Below are positions 1 to 21,959 of a stretch of DNA of 64,000 bases, in pieces. The stretch spans positions 579,501-643,500 of the forward strand of contig NC_019867.2 of NCBI RefSeq assembly GCF_002234675.1, read 5' to 3'. The stretch comes from Oryzias latipes. Lineage: Eukaryota; Chordata; Actinopteri; Beloniformes; Adrianichthyidae. The notes under the pieces were generated by a model. It was given only the letters and a program-made list of their open reading frames with translations, searched no databases and was not told the origin of the DNA. Positions within the stretch are counted from its first letter, which is position 1, and each line of letters begins with the position of its first letter. The translations under genes were made by a program, and so were the position numbers.

Positions 1-1862
1 TTTCTTCCGTCTGAAATCGACCCTTTGATGGTCCAGCACGTTCTCCCATCCGAACACGTACCTGTTCGCTTTCTGTTTCCAGACTAAACGCCAGCAGTGA
101 CCGGATGTGACGCAGGCCAGCCCGTGGCCTATGATTGGTTGGTCTGGGTTCCAAGCGGCAGTTTGGTGTTGATCCAACGCCCTCTGGCGGCGGGAGGAGT
201 TGGGTGCCGTCAGTCCCGTGTTTCCCAAGCCTGGTCCTGGAGGCGCACTGTGCCGCTTGCTCGTGGAATTATTCAATAGTTTTAATAGTGTTTTGGCCTT
301 TTTGTTCCCCCCGTTCATCTTGGTTTCGGAGTATAAATCCATTTCAAACGGACTCTTATTTGAAATGAATCATTTTATGTTTTGGAGGTTAAATGTGGCG
401 TTTGTTCTGCAGAACTGTCAAACTTAAAAGCATTTCTCCAATGCTGGGCCATTATAGAACGAGACATGGGAAAGAGGAACTACAATGACATAAATTATGT
501 TTAGATTAAATGTAATAAGTATATCAGCAGAGTTTCTCAAAACTTGGTTGCCTGCAATGACGTTTTGCGTCCAGCAGGAGTCAGTATTGAGTGACACAGT
601 AACGATTCACGAGGCCTCATCTAACCATCACTACAAAACACTGACTCTATTTTGAATTTGTCACCAGAACGTATCCAGTGGAGGGAGGAAGCACCCATTC
701 CGATCACAGCTGTGGATGACGTCACTTCCGGTCTTGCCTCTGATTGGCTACTGACTCTGCTTTACAGGTCCTCTTAGCTTTATTAGCTCGCAGGTTTGTT
801 TGTCAGTTCAACCATTTCAGAATCATTTTTCAGAGGATTTATGATGTGAAAACGTTTCAACAGTGGATGAAATTCCTGTCAGAAAATGAAAGCGGCCACG
901 GTTTAACATGGGTTCATGTTTACCAAGTCATGATGAACCTCTGCAGTGACGTGCAGCCAATGATCAGTGATGCTCCAGAAAAGACGACAGACACACAATA
1001 ATCTGGAAAAAGGTAAGTTTTAAAAAAGTTTTCCATGATTCACTGGAGATGATAAACAACCAGAACAGGATAGAGATCTGGAAAAAAACACCTTAGGACG
1101 ACTTTTTTCCAAGAATATTTGTTGAAATTACAGCCTTGTTCTTCAATGACCTTCTAGTTTATCTAAAGCTGACAACAGAACAGCTGATGTGTTTATCTGT
1201 CATTACAAAGAAGCATGAAACCCCAAATCAATATATTTCATTGCTTCAAAACAATAAATAATCACGGAACGCTGTGTGCAGTTCAAGCTTTGGTCTGGAA
1301 TTCTCAGCTCCAACGGGGAACGTCGGGACCGGGATGAAGATGAATGTTGAGAACTTGTGCTGTTCATGTTTGCATTAAAGGAGACGGAGGGTGAGGCTGA
1401 CACAGGTCACATGATCAAAACACCCAAGCTGTTTCTGATGCGCCACATGGGCTGGATGTGGGTTGCCTGCGGTCGTGGGCCCCATGGGGCCCCCATGCGG
1501 CCCCCATGCGGGCTTTCTCTGTAGCTTTAGGTTAAGTTTGAACAGGTTTGAGTGGAAAACCTCCAACCTTAACCTCCGTGTCCACATCTAGGTTTGGTCT
1601 CCGTTTATCCACAGAGCAGCACATATGCTTGGTAGAAACGCTGCTTGTTCTGAACTTTACACCCTGAAGCAGCCCAGACCATGATGCTCCCTCTATCACT
1701 GTGCTACAGCCAGTGAGGCCTAAAGAAAGGAGCTCATCTCATCAAACTGACATCCACTAACATCAGTGGGCGGGGCAAATGGATGTGGTGGGAAATGATG
1801 ATTGTGGACATGAAGGACTGAAGGTTCTTATGTCTTTTGAATCGTCTCCATGGCAACAGTTT
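1..1862. other. intergenic DNA, no gene identified
   Basis: No ORF here resembles a protein I recognise, and there are no long repeats. The only structured item is a possible exon at 768-1012, listed separately. A GC-rich run near 1475-1515 repeats short GGGGCCCCCATGC-type words. The stretch lies downstream of the slc39a14 stop codon and beyond its first candidate poly(A) signal. Confidence 0.5.
768..1012 (+). other. possible orphan exon (splice-site pair only)
   Basis: The stretch is flanked by a good acceptor (CTTTACAG ending at 767) and a strong donor (AAAAAG|GTAAGTTT, GT at 1013-1014). A CRE-like GTGGATGACGTCACTTCCGG lies about 45 bases upstream of the acceptor. An open frame covers most of it, but the peptide resembles nothing I know. 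It could be a UTR exon of an unseen plus-strand gene or lncRNA, or a chance pairing of sites. Confidence 0.15.
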
Positions 1863-1868
1863 TTTATT
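1863..1868 (-). terminator. slc39a14: candidate poly(A) signal of slc39a14
   Basis: This is the first AATAAA on the minus strand below the slc39a14 stop codon (read as TTTATT on the plus strand). It implies a 3' UTR of about 1.2 kb that starts with the 42-bp minisatellite. The assignment rests on position alone. Confidence 0.3.
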
Positions 1869-2548
1869 CTGAGGTACATTTTCCTTTGACAGTTCCTCAA
1901 AATGAGCTGCAAACCCTCCATGGAATCAGGAAACTGCCGTTCTGACACTCAGGATTCCTCCAAAGTTTTTCTAAGAATCCTAGTTTCACTGTTGAAAGTC
2001 AGAAATACTTTAGAATAATAAACATGAGAGGGATTTTTGTCGTTTTCACGTGATGTTAGCGTGTTGAAAACGTGGGTCTGGGTTGCTATGGAGAACTGGA
2101 CTCAGGTGTGCAGCTCGGTCCGGCTCCTGGAGGAGCCTGTGATTCCACAGCTTACCTCCGGGTGGCGCCCTTCATCCAGCTGTGTGTCTTTGTGAAGAGG
2201 AGCAGACTCAGCATTTTGTGACCTCTCAGAGTTTGCATCTGGCAGCTGTGACCTAAACGTTCTGTTACCATGGAGACGTTCTGGACTGTTTTCGTTTCTC
2301 TGGGTCACATCCGAAGGTCAGCGGGCGTCACCACAAACCTGACCTGATGCTGCATGGATGAAGACGCTGTGACAAATGCTGTGGTGGGAGGCGCATGATC
2401 CACAGCCAGCCCCGCCCCCACGGTAAGCCCTTCGCCGCTCTGGGGTCCAAACGCCGCTTCACGGTCCTCAAAGTAGAAAATAAACAGTATGAGTTTAAGG
2501 TCGGGTCAGGAATGGGAGCGAGGCGGGAGGCATCAGGAGCAGAAACCC

Positions 2549-3045
2549 CGGACCGGTTCTGGGACCGCGGGCGGTCCGGGCCACCCCAGCTGGACCGGTT
2601 CTGGGGCCGCGGGCGGTCCGGGCCACCCCAGCTGGACCGGTTCTGGGGCAGCGGGCGGTCCGGGGCCACCCCAGCTGGACCGGTTCTGGGGCAGCGGGCG
2701 GTCCGGGGCCACCCCAGCTGGACCGGTTCTGGGGCAGCGGGCGGTCCGGGCCACCCCAGCTGGACCGGTTCTGGGGCCGCGGGCGGTCCGGGCTACCCCA
2801 GCTGGACCGGTTCTGGGGCAGCGGGCGGTCCGGGCTACCCCAGCTGGACCGGTTCTGGGGCAGCGGGCGGTCCAGGCCACCCCAGCTGGACCGGTTCTGG
2901 GGCAGCGGGCGGTCCGGGCTACCCCAGCTGGACCGGTTCTGGGGCAGCGGGCGGTCCGGGGCCACCCCAGCTGGACCGGTTCTGGGGCCGCGGGCGGTCC
3001 GGGCTACCCCAGCTGGACCGGTTCTGGGGCAGCGGGCGGTCCGGG

Positions 3046-3060
<15 letters not shown>
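2549..3060 (-). repeat. 42-bp minisatellite overlapping the slc39a14 stop codon
   Basis: Twelve tandem units of 42 bp (two are 43) are marked by GACCGGTTCT on the plus strand. Read on the gene strand, each unit begins CAGCTGGGGTRGCCCGGACC. The first CAG CTG GGG TAG is the authentic end of slc39a14 (Gln-Leu-Gly-stop), so the array starts inside the last codons and runs on as 3' UTR. Four further units keep TAG; the others have TGG. Confidence 0.9.
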
Positions 3061-12845
<9,785 letters not shown>

Positions 12846-13911
12846 GATGGCGGCTGTTCTCTGTGGACAGAGAAAAACATCTTTAGGATCAACTCTGTGA
12901 AACAGAAACTACAAAACAGATATCTATACGTATATATATGTATGTAGGGGGGGGGGTTCCAACTGATTCTAGCATAAAAATGAAGGTAATTCCAACATCC
13001 TGCGATATAAAATCTAACGCCGATTCTCCAGATTCCGACAGAAAATCAACATAATTCCTACGGATCCTGAAAGCTGAAAAAATCCGGTTTTAGAATCTTT
13101 TAGATCAGATTAAGCGGTCCTTAAACCATCATTTAAGGAACATCAACGTCAAAGAGTTGAGCTTGTGAATCTTTTTTTTTCTTAAACGCCTTTCTCCTTT
13201 TTTTCTTGGTGAATGGTAAATGCTGTATGGAGCACTAAACTAAACTGGTTTAAAAAAGGTTCAAGCTGTTTCCTTGGAGTCTCCAGTGAATCCTGGTGAT
13301 AAAGAACCTGCAGACAGTCGACAGGATCAAACGCTCAGCCTTTTCCAGACTCGGCTCTAACACAAAAGCCTTGAAGGAAGAAGCTTATAAAAGGTTCAAA
13401 CATGATCATCGGCTCCAAACGGAAGCAGCTTCCTGAGAAACAAAGCTCACCTGTTCTCACTGATGACAGCCAGCGGCTCGCGTCTCCTCCAAACCCTCAG
13501 GTCTCCTGGGAGGAGACGCAGTCAGTGGAGGAGAAGAAAAGCCTCCTGGAAGCCAGAGGGCTGTGGACACAAGCGGATCAGATTTAAGGTTACAGGACGG
13601 AGAGGCGCAGAAAGAAAAAAGGCCTTTAAGAAAGAGACCTGAAATGGAAACCGTCAGGTCACATTTATGGAGCTCCTTATTATCAGTGCAAGTTCAAGCA
13701 GTTCAACCCGTTCTGTTGACTTTAGCTCAGCAGTCTTGTTTGGATTGAAGCAGCATTAGAGAAACCAGCAGAAGACTTTCCACACCGTCATCACTATGCT
13801 GCCCTTGAGCAACGTCCTTCCCACGCAAAGCTGAAGGAGCTGACGTGTTGGTGTCACGCCTTTCTGACTCCACCTACTGCTGACGGATGAGGTTTATAGA
13901 AATCTGTCTGT

Positions 13912-14687
13912 GCATGGATGATGGATGGATGATGGATGGATGGATGATGGATGGATGGATGGATGGATAGATGGATGATGGATGGATGGATGGATGGATG
14001 GATGGATGATGGATGGATGATGGATGGATGGATGGAGGATGGATGATGGATGGATGGATGGATGATGGATGGATGGATGGATGGATAGATGGAGGATGGA
14101 TGATGGATGGATGGATGGATGGATGATGGATGGATGATGGATGGATGGATGATGGATGGATGGATGATGGATGGATGATGGATGGATGATGGATGGATGG
14201 ATGGATGGATGATGGATGGATGATGGATGGATGGATGGATGGATGGATGGATGGATGGATGATGGATGGATGATGGATGGATGATGGATGGATGGATGGA
14301 TGGATGATGGATGAATGATGGATGATGGATGAATGATGGATGATGGATGGATGATGGATGGATGATGGATGGATGGATGGATGATGGATGGATGATGGAT
14401 GGATGATGGATGGATGGATGGATGATGGATGGATGATGGATGGATGGATGGATGGATGGATGGATGGATGATGGATGGATGATGGATGGATGGATGGATG
14501 ATGGATGGATGGATGGATGATGGATGGATGATGGATGGATGGATGGATGATGGATGGATGGATGGATGGATGGATGGATGGATGGATGGATGGATGATGG
14601 ATGGATGGATGGATGATGGATGGATGATGGATGGATGGATGGATGGATGATGGATGAATGATGGATGATGGATGGATGGATGGAGGT
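13912..14687. repeat. GGAT-type microsatellite array, about 780 bp
   Basis: Nearly uninterrupted GATGGATG words mix (GGAT)n runs with GATGATG steps. It lies upstream of the first slc39a14 coding exon, inside its inferred intron 1. The open frames it creates (Ile-His-Pro-Ser repeats) are artefacts of the period. Confidence 0.97.
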
Positions 14688-16807
14688 CAGACAAACATGC
14701 TAACAGTTGTTTCCTCGGTTCTGTCTTGGCCGTAAACGTGACCTTTTCTCACTCTGACCTCGTTTTAAAGTGAAAAAACTGGTTGATCTTTTTATCAGAC
14801 TAGCATAACTTTCCACAGACATCAGATAAAACAGATTCAAAGCTCTGACAGACAGAAACAAACTGCTGAGCCTTCAAAAAGGCGTCAGCGATCAGGAAAG
14901 ACAGAACAAACAATCATGAAGGCGAGGCTGAAGACCGACTGCTTTTAAGAATGAAACAACATCCAATGACCGCAGACCGTCTACGGCTACAGTCGCACCT
15001 GGAAAACCTCATTTAGTCGTGTCAAACAGATTCATGAGGAGTTTAAACTCAGGTGATAAAAACGTCTGGTCAAAGTGATCAATATTCAGAGAAAGTATGA
15101 TCCAAATCCAGTCTTCGTTGTCTTAAAGTTGGGAAAAACCGCTGAAAGTGAACACGTTTCAGGTTTTCATCTGTAACATTTTAACGCCGCATTTCGCTAA
15201 AATGTTAAAATGTTGGGATGGAAAAGTCAAAACCCGACTGAAGCAGAAAGACGGAGCTTTACTGCGTGAACAGCAGCCTGTCTGTACGCAGACTGAACAC
15301 CGACGGTAGCAATCGGATGGAGAACGGTAACCACCAACACGGACAGACGAGGGCTTTGGGGTTCCAAACCAGAACCAGAACCAGAGATCAAGTCTGGAGA
15401 GAAAAACCGCTGAGACCGATTTAAAAACGGGTTTGGACGGTTTTCAGATCCAAGGATCGGCTGGGCTTCGCTTCCTCAGACTCTCTGGAAGACCTTCAGC
15501 GCTTCTATCTGGGCACTTCTGTTCCTCATCTTCTCACTGATGAAGAGTTTCAGATGAAGAACTCAGAGCTTGGAGGCTTTCCCTGCGGATCCTGGACCGC
15601 TCTGCAAACGGAGCAAAACCAGAAAGAACTCACATCCGTCTTTCTTCTCATGGTTTTTACGTGTTTTCAAATGTTCAGAACAAGACGTTAAACGTTAGGA
15701 ACCAAAGACCGCCTCAGGATGTCCTCGCTGGGACGATGCCGCTGGTGGTTTTATCTGGAACCCGGAGATCCAGACTCGCTTCCAGCGACATTGAGCCGGC
15801 GAGGGCCAATAGCAGCTGACCATCAGTCCAAACACGGGTATCTGTGATCGTCTCCGTCTGCGCTCAGCTCCAATCTGAGGCCTGTTTGGGGTTGAGGAGA
15901 TAAAGACGTCCCTCCTTCCAGACGCCTCCTCACATCTTCCTCCTCTTCTGCTCCGTCTATTCATTCCCTGTCAGGATGTCAGATTACAGAACGATCTAGA
16001 CCGGAGATCCGACCCCTCCAGCCGGAGAACCACGACCTCATGAGAACCGTGAAAACCGTCTCTACGCATTTGGAGCAGCAGACGGCCTCATGTAACCCCC
16101 CCCCGTAGCTACAACAGACACAGCCGCTCCGCCTCCAACCTCCTGAAGACGAGTTTCATGACCAGACCGAAATACCGCCTGACCACAAAAGTTCAGTGAC
16201 GAAAGCAGCTGCAGCTCGGCGTTCCTTTCTTTTTCTTTTTTAACTTGTCCTGTCCAACAGCTGGGCAGACAGATGAGAGCTGAAGGCCTCTTGTGTCGGA
16301 CATATTTTACTTTAACAAGAGGGGTTATTAATCTTCAATTCAATTTCAATCATGTTTGAAAATCTTTGGTGTTGGACCGGACGGAAAAGGAAAGAAGGGA
16401 AGAAGAGAGAGGGATGTTAGGGGGGGGGGTAGGAGGATGATAATAGGAGGGGGGGGGGGGGGGGGGATAAGACCATGAAGCAGCATAAAGCAACAAGTTT
16501 ACTGGTTGTTAATCATTATGGTAAGGTTCAAATGTAGTACAAAAAGGGCGGGGCCTGTCCACACACACTGAAATGTTATCAACACACCTGCTAGCTGCAA
16601 AAATGTCCACATGTCAACATGCACACAAAACAGATAGTGTTCACGAACGCATACCTATGCCTTTAAACCAAATAGTGTGAAATATTTATTTCATTTAATG
16701 ACGCAAACTATTAGTGCAAAGGTGAGCTAACACCTGTGCTCAGGTGAGTGTTTATGTTCTTCTAAAATGGCGTTCCTTTCTGGTCCCAGAGAACGATTGG
16801 CGGTTTG
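14688..16807. other. inferred slc39a14 intron 1 sequence, nothing identified
   Basis: About 2.1 kb of unique-looking sequence without a convincing exon. The notable items are G-rich runs, including G18 at 16449-16466, and a (CA)-type stretch near 16560. No conserved protein is visible on either strand. Confidence 0.4.
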
Positions 16808-16967
16808 ATTCCTGATGGGATCCTTCCTGATGGGACCCTTCCTGATGGGACCCTTCCTGATGGGACCCTTCCTGATGGGACTCTTCCTGATGGGACCCTT
16901 CCTGATTGGACTCTTCCTGATGGGACCCTTCCTGATTGGACACTGCCTGATGGGACCCTTCCTGATG
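16808..16967. repeat. 15-bp minisatellite, left block
   Basis: About ten units of CTTCCTGATGGGACC with few substitutions. The array is cut at 16967/16968 by an AT-rich element and resumes at 17845 in the same pattern. Confidence 0.93.
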
Positions 16968-17844
16968 CACTCAAAAAAAGGAAATTACCAGCCAATTAAG
17001 TTAACGAAAAAGTAACTTGTCATTTCAACCAGAAAATTTTATGTTTGTAAATCTTACGTGAATGAATCATGTCGATTGTACATAAAAATAATCCATTTAA
17101 AAGTTACTAATTTCAATCATGTTGATCCAACATGATACCATTAAATTGGATACATTAGTAATCGCAAGGAATTGTGGGATACCATTTTCTTTGTCTATCT
17201 GGGCAGATTGGGGTCTAAGTGTGAGTTTTTGTCCATGGGTTTTATTGTCTAGCTGTTTTACTCTGTTTTAACTAGTGATTTAAACTGTTATGTTTATTTT
17301 TTTTTGCACCATGAGTTAAAGTTTGGTAGAGGATGATGACCAACCCCCCTGTGTGGCAAACTGTTAATGTTCCAATACTTAACACAGAGTTCGCGGTAAT
17401 TGAGCTCCTGTCTTGTGATGTGGGACTTTGCTGGGTAATTCATGTCTTTGATGTGAAAATTAAAAGACCCACTGGTTGTAACTTTGGAACAACATATCAA
17501 TTACAGATGAATAAATAAAATTAAAGAAATAAATAGAAATTCAAGTTAAAAATAAACTTAATTTACTTAGGTGTGACCAATTGAAGTGATTCAATTAAAT
17601 TGGATCAACTTTTTTCTTTTTAGAGTGAGCAACAATATCAATTTAAAGTTGGGTGCAACTGCTCTATTTAAATTGAATCAACTTAAATTTATTAGTTTGA
17701 ACCTAAATACATTAAGTTGAGCCAACCTAAATAAATTAAGTAGGACCAACATGATTCATTTTTGTTCAAGTAACGCAATCTAATCATGTGGAAATCCTTT
17801 CCATAATTTTTTTATGTTCATTCAAAGTGAACGTTTTTTGAGTG
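16968..17844. mobile_element. AT-rich element inserted in the 15-bp minisatellite
   Basis: Ends CACTCAAAAAA and TTTTTTGAGTG form an 11-bp inverted repeat. The left flank reads CCTGATG and the right TGGGACCC. Removing the insert and one TG restores the repeat word CCTGATGGGACCC, so a 2-bp TG duplication is the simplest reading. The interior is AT-rich, with TTGAATCAACTTAAA-type words and ATTGTGGGATACCATT, which also occurs in the element at 40970-41640. There is no transposase ORF, and the superfamily is not recognised. Confidence 0.7.
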
Positions 17845-18222
17845 TGGGACCCTTCCTGATGGGACCCTTCCTGATTGGACACTTCCTGATGGGACCCTTC
17901 CTGATGGGACCCTTCCTGATGGGACCCTTCCTGATGGGACCCTTCCTGATTGGACCCTTCCTGATGGGATCATTCCTGATTGGACACTTCCTGATGGGAC
18001 CCTTCCTGTTGGGACCCTTCCTGATGGACCCTTCCTGATGGGACCCTTCCTGATTGGACACTTCCTGATGGGATCCTTCCTGATTGGACACTTCCTGATG
18101 GGACCCTTCCTGATGGGACCCTTCCTGATGGACCCTTCCTGATGGGACCCTTCCTTATGGGACCCTTCCTGATGGGACCCTTCCTGATGGACCCGGTCCA
18201 GCAGGAAGGGTCCCATCAGGAA
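17845..18222. repeat. 15-bp minisatellite, right block with inverted end
   Basis: The CTTCCTGATGGGACC unit continues for about 23 copies. The array ends with an inverted copy at 18203-18222 that is the exact reverse complement of 18166-18185, giving a 20-bp stem around a 17-base loop containing the inverted repeat GGACC/GGTCC. Confidence 0.93.
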
Positions 18223-18703
18223 CACCTCGGATCAGAAAACATCAGATCTGAGTTTGAGTCGACATCAATCCTGCTCCAGGATCTGCTGGTACCTTCATGG
18301 ACAGAGGTCTGTCCCCTCGTCCCCACAGGCCGTCCTCCTTCCCCCCACATACCTCAGCAGGTGAAGCTGCTCCCACTCAGAAACCCAAACCCGTCATTAT
18401 GGTTCCTGGAGGTCCGCCTTCAACGCCGTCATTATATGAGCCGGCGAGCCTGCGGTTATGCCACAGACCGGCGAGCACTCACTGAGCACGCTCAGTCGTT
18501 CCTGAGGGCGTAGCTAACTAGCACCCGCCATCAAATGACAGGGTTCAGGAAACTCACACCCCCATTTACCCAGAGTTCATCAGAAACCACCAACAGGAAC
18601 CTTCGTCCCACACAAACCAGAACTCTGTTCAAACTGAGAGAAGTCCAGTAGAACCACGTTTAGAGAGTTATCGTATCACACTAAAACATTTCTGACCACG
18701 ACT

Positions 18704-19447
18704 GTTTCTGACAGAACAGAACCCGCCTGACCCCGAAAGAACAGAACCAGCCTGACCCCGAAAGAACAGAACCAGCCTGACCCTGAAAGAACAGAACCCG
18801 TCTGACCCTGACAGAACAGAACCCGCCTGACCCCGAAAGAACAGAACCAGCCTGACCCCGAAAGAACAGAACCCGCCTTACCCTGACAGAACAGAACCCA
18901 CCTGAACCCGCCTGACCCTGACAGAACAGAACCCACCTGACCCCGAAAGAACAGAACCCACCTGAACCCGTCTGACCCTGACAGAACAGAACCCGCCTGA
19001 CCCTGAAAGAACAGAACCCGCCTGACCCTGACAAAACAGAACCCACCTGAACCCGCCTGACCCTGACAGAACAGAACCCACCTGACCCTGACAGAACAGA
19101 ACCCACCTGAACCCGCCTGACCCTGACAGAACAGAACCCACCTGACCCTGACAGAACAGAACCAGCCTGACCCCAAAAGAACAGAACCAGCCTGACCCTG
19201 AAAGAACAGAACCCGTCTGACCCTGACAGAACAGAACCCGCCTGACCCTGAAAGAACAGAACCCGCCTGACCCTGACAGAACAGAACCAGCCTGTCCCTG
19301 AAAGAACAGAACCAGCCTGACCCTGACAGAACAGAACCCGCCTGACCCTGAAAGAACAGAACCAGCCTGACCCTGAAAGAACAGAACCAGCCTGACCCTG
19401 ACAGAACAGAACCCGCCTGACCCTGAAAGAACAGAACCAGCCTGACC
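18704..19447. repeat. 25-bp minisatellite
   Basis: About 29 units of roughly 25 bp, for example ACAGAACCCGCCTGACCCTG plus AAAGA. Three alternations recur: CCCGCC/CCAGCC, CTGA/CCGA and ACAGA/AAAGA. Some units carry an extra CCCACCTGAA block. It lies in the inferred slc39a14 intron 1, just inside the putative first exon. Confidence 0.93.
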
Positions 19448-19966
19448 CAGCCTGGAGGAGGTCTTCTCTTTCTTCAGAAATCCACGGATTCAGACTCATT
19501 ACTGAGGCTCGGAGGTTCTACTGATCTAATGTCACAGTCCAAACCTGGACCAGAACCTCTTTTTGGGTTTTTCTGGTGATGGACTGCTGAAGACCTCAGA
19601 GCTGAAGGACCTTCCTCGTCGGCAGCACGTGGGGGGGGGGGGGGGGGGGGGGGGTCGTTCTTTCTTCTCTGAATTTGTTCACGTTAAAGTCTTTAGCAGG
19701 TTAGAGGATAAGCCCATATCACTACAACTCCACTGCTATGCTTCATTACTGCAGTACGCGGGTCTCAGAGGATCCGCGTCCTCCCGGATGCTGAGCAGCA
19801 GCGACGTCCAGCATGAACTTCACCACGAAGCGGTTCTGAAACCAACTTAGAACCCTTACGGTCTGAGGACAGACTCTGCACATGCGCGAACCGGAAAACG
19901 GACGCGTTTTTCCTCCGTTTAGAGCTCAGACAAACCTCAGCTAGCTCTTCTCGGCCGTTAGCTTAC

Positions 19967-20140
19967 CGGTGATGATGACGTCACTCTGCCCTCGTTGTGC
20001 TCCCCCAAACACCAAGGACACGCGGCCAGAACCCGAATCTATGCGGCTCGTAATCCGCGGTTCGTTATTCTGCGCACGAGCCGCTGCCGCTGTCTGCCGG
20101 TGTCCGCCGCTTGAAGCGCCAAGGAACAGCAGCGCCTGCA
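19967..20140 (-). promoter_or_regulatory. slc39a14: putative slc39a14 promoter and non-coding exon 1
   Basis: CpG-dense sequence that, read on the minus strand, ends at a strong donor (ATCACCG|GTAAGC; exon end 19967). The first coding exon of slc39a14 has an acceptor at 12860 and needs an upstream exon, and no better CpG-rich donor is visible in between. A full CRE/ATF palindrome TGACGTCA lies at 19976-19983. The transcription start is not defined by the sequence, so the outer boundary is approximate. Confidence 0.45.
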
Positions 20141-20267
20141 GGATGTGATAGGCTCATGCTCGGTGATGACGTTGATGGATCTGTGCACTGTTCTTTGCCG
20201 TGCACGTGTTCCCCCACGTGGTCAGTTCTGGTACTACATCCATGTAGTAATCAGTAATAATAATGCA

Positions 20268-20355
20268 GTTTATTATATTATATTATATTATATTATATTA
20301 TATTATATTATATTATATTATATTATATTATATTATATTATATTATATTATATCA
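20268..20355. repeat. (TATTA)n pentanucleotide array
   Basis: A near-perfect pentanucleotide run adjoining the 3' end of the minus-strand L2 fragment. L2-type LINEs often end in such simple repeats, so it may be the element's tail. Confidence 0.95.
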
Positions 20356-20399
20356 AATTATATTATGAAACAACATAGTATAATAATTATTATTTTTAC

Positions 20400-21720
20400 T
20401 AGGCACCTTTCTCTCACAGAACAGGGATTAAAAACACAGATAAAAAAACACAGAAATTAAGTTAGAAGTTTAAACAGATGAATGAATTGCAGTCAGGAAG
20501 AGTAGACGAGCCTGAAAAGGTGAGTTTTGAGGCTAGAGATGAAGTCAGGGAGTGAGTCCATAATCCGGAGGTCAGGGGGGAGGGAGTTCCAGAGTTGTGG
20601 GGCAGAGCCACTGAATCCATTCTTTCCCAGTGGGGGGCAGTGGGGATAACAAGTTGAGGAGAGGACGAGGTCCTGAGTGAGCGGGGGGAGTGGTGACTTT
20701 AAAGACGTCAGAGAGAAATGGGGGGGGGGGGGGGGGGTTATGAATGGCTTTGTAGGTTAGAAGGAAGATCCGGTAGGTGTTCTGGTAGGTGATCCGGGGG
20801 GTAATCCGGTAGGTGATCCGGTGGGTGATCCAGTAGGTGACAGGTAGTCAGTGAAGCTGCTTGAGTACGGGTGGGATGTGATGGAAGGACCGGCACTGAG
20901 TGACGATGCGGGGGGCAAAGCTTTGGACCAGTAGAAGTTTGTGGTGAGTTTTTTGTGTTAGTCCAAACAAAAGTGACTTACAATAATCCAGGCGAGATGT
21001 GACAAGGCTGTGGACCAGTACAGCAGTACAAAGAGGGGTGGGGGAAAGGCGAGTGTTCCAGAGGTGGAAGTAGGCAGTCTGAGTGATGTTGTTGAGGTGA
21101 AAAGTAAAGGAAAGAGTGCTGTCCATGATGACACCCAGGAAAATGAGGGAGTTGTCAAAAGGGATGAAAGAATTATTTATTTTACCAAGACTGGACTTGG
21201 TCCCTAAAAGTAGAAGTTCTGTTTCATTGCTGTTTAGTTTGAAGAAATTAGAAGTGAACCAGGATTTTATTGAGAGAAGACAGCTGGTAAGGGAGGTGGG
21301 TGGGTGGGAGGGTGGATTCTGGTTTGGTGGATATGTATAGCTGGATGTCATCTGCATAGCAGTGAAAATGTGTTTGATGTTGACAGAAGATATGGCCAAG
21401 GGAAAGATGGTAGATGATAAGCAGCAGGGGTCCCAGGACAGAGCCCTGAGGCACGCCTGTGGTGATGGCAACTGTGGGGGAAGTAAATGACTTTAGTTGA
21501 GTAGTCGAAGCATAGCCAGATAAGATAAGAACAAAACCCGTGAACAAGACTCCAAAGTAGCAGCTGAACAAAACCTGATGAGAGGAGTGTTGGTGAGACC
21601 GATGCTAGAGCGTCTGTCCAGGAAGATGGGGTGAGAAATGGTGTTGAAGGCCGACCTCAGATCCAGCAGGAGAAGAATGGAGAGTGAGCCAGAGTAAGCT
21701 GCCAGGAGGAGGTCATTGCT
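20400..21720 (-). mobile_element. degenerate L2-type LINE fragment
   Basis: Minus-strand frames contain reverse transcriptase blocks [13 protein letters not shown] and CYADDIQLY near 21300-21470. Then come the L2 C-terminal words VTSRLDYC and [10 protein letters not shown] (20890-21030) and LLTYKAIHN near 20750. Frameshifts and a small repeat expansion at 20765-20845 break it. It is truncated at the 5' side and not functional. Confidence 0.85.
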
Positions 21721-21959
21721 GATTTTGAGGAAAGCTGTTTCAGTACTGGGAAGTGGCAGAAGCCAGACTCGAATTTTTCATAGAAATTATTGCTGGAAAG
21801 ATGTGGGCATTGGAAATTGAGTCTTTGTAGAGGATTTGGTGGTTGGAGTTCCTGTCTTTATGGGTAGAGAGGCCAGTTTTCCTGTAGAGTCTTTCCATTT
21901 GGCGTCCACTTGATTTTAATATCCTGAGGGTGGGAGTGAATGAGGGGGCAGTAACACTG

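Noticed and set aside
13894-14694. 266-codon Ile-His-Pro-Ser repeat frame
   Set aside because: Pure translation of the GGAT array, with no start context or non-repeat domain.
18681-19499. 272-codon Gly-Ser-Val-Leu frame
   Set aside because: Translation of the 25-bp minisatellite.
21010-21340. Plus-strand frames opposite the L2 fragment
   Set aside because: They are antisense shadows of the minus-strand reverse transcriptase relic.
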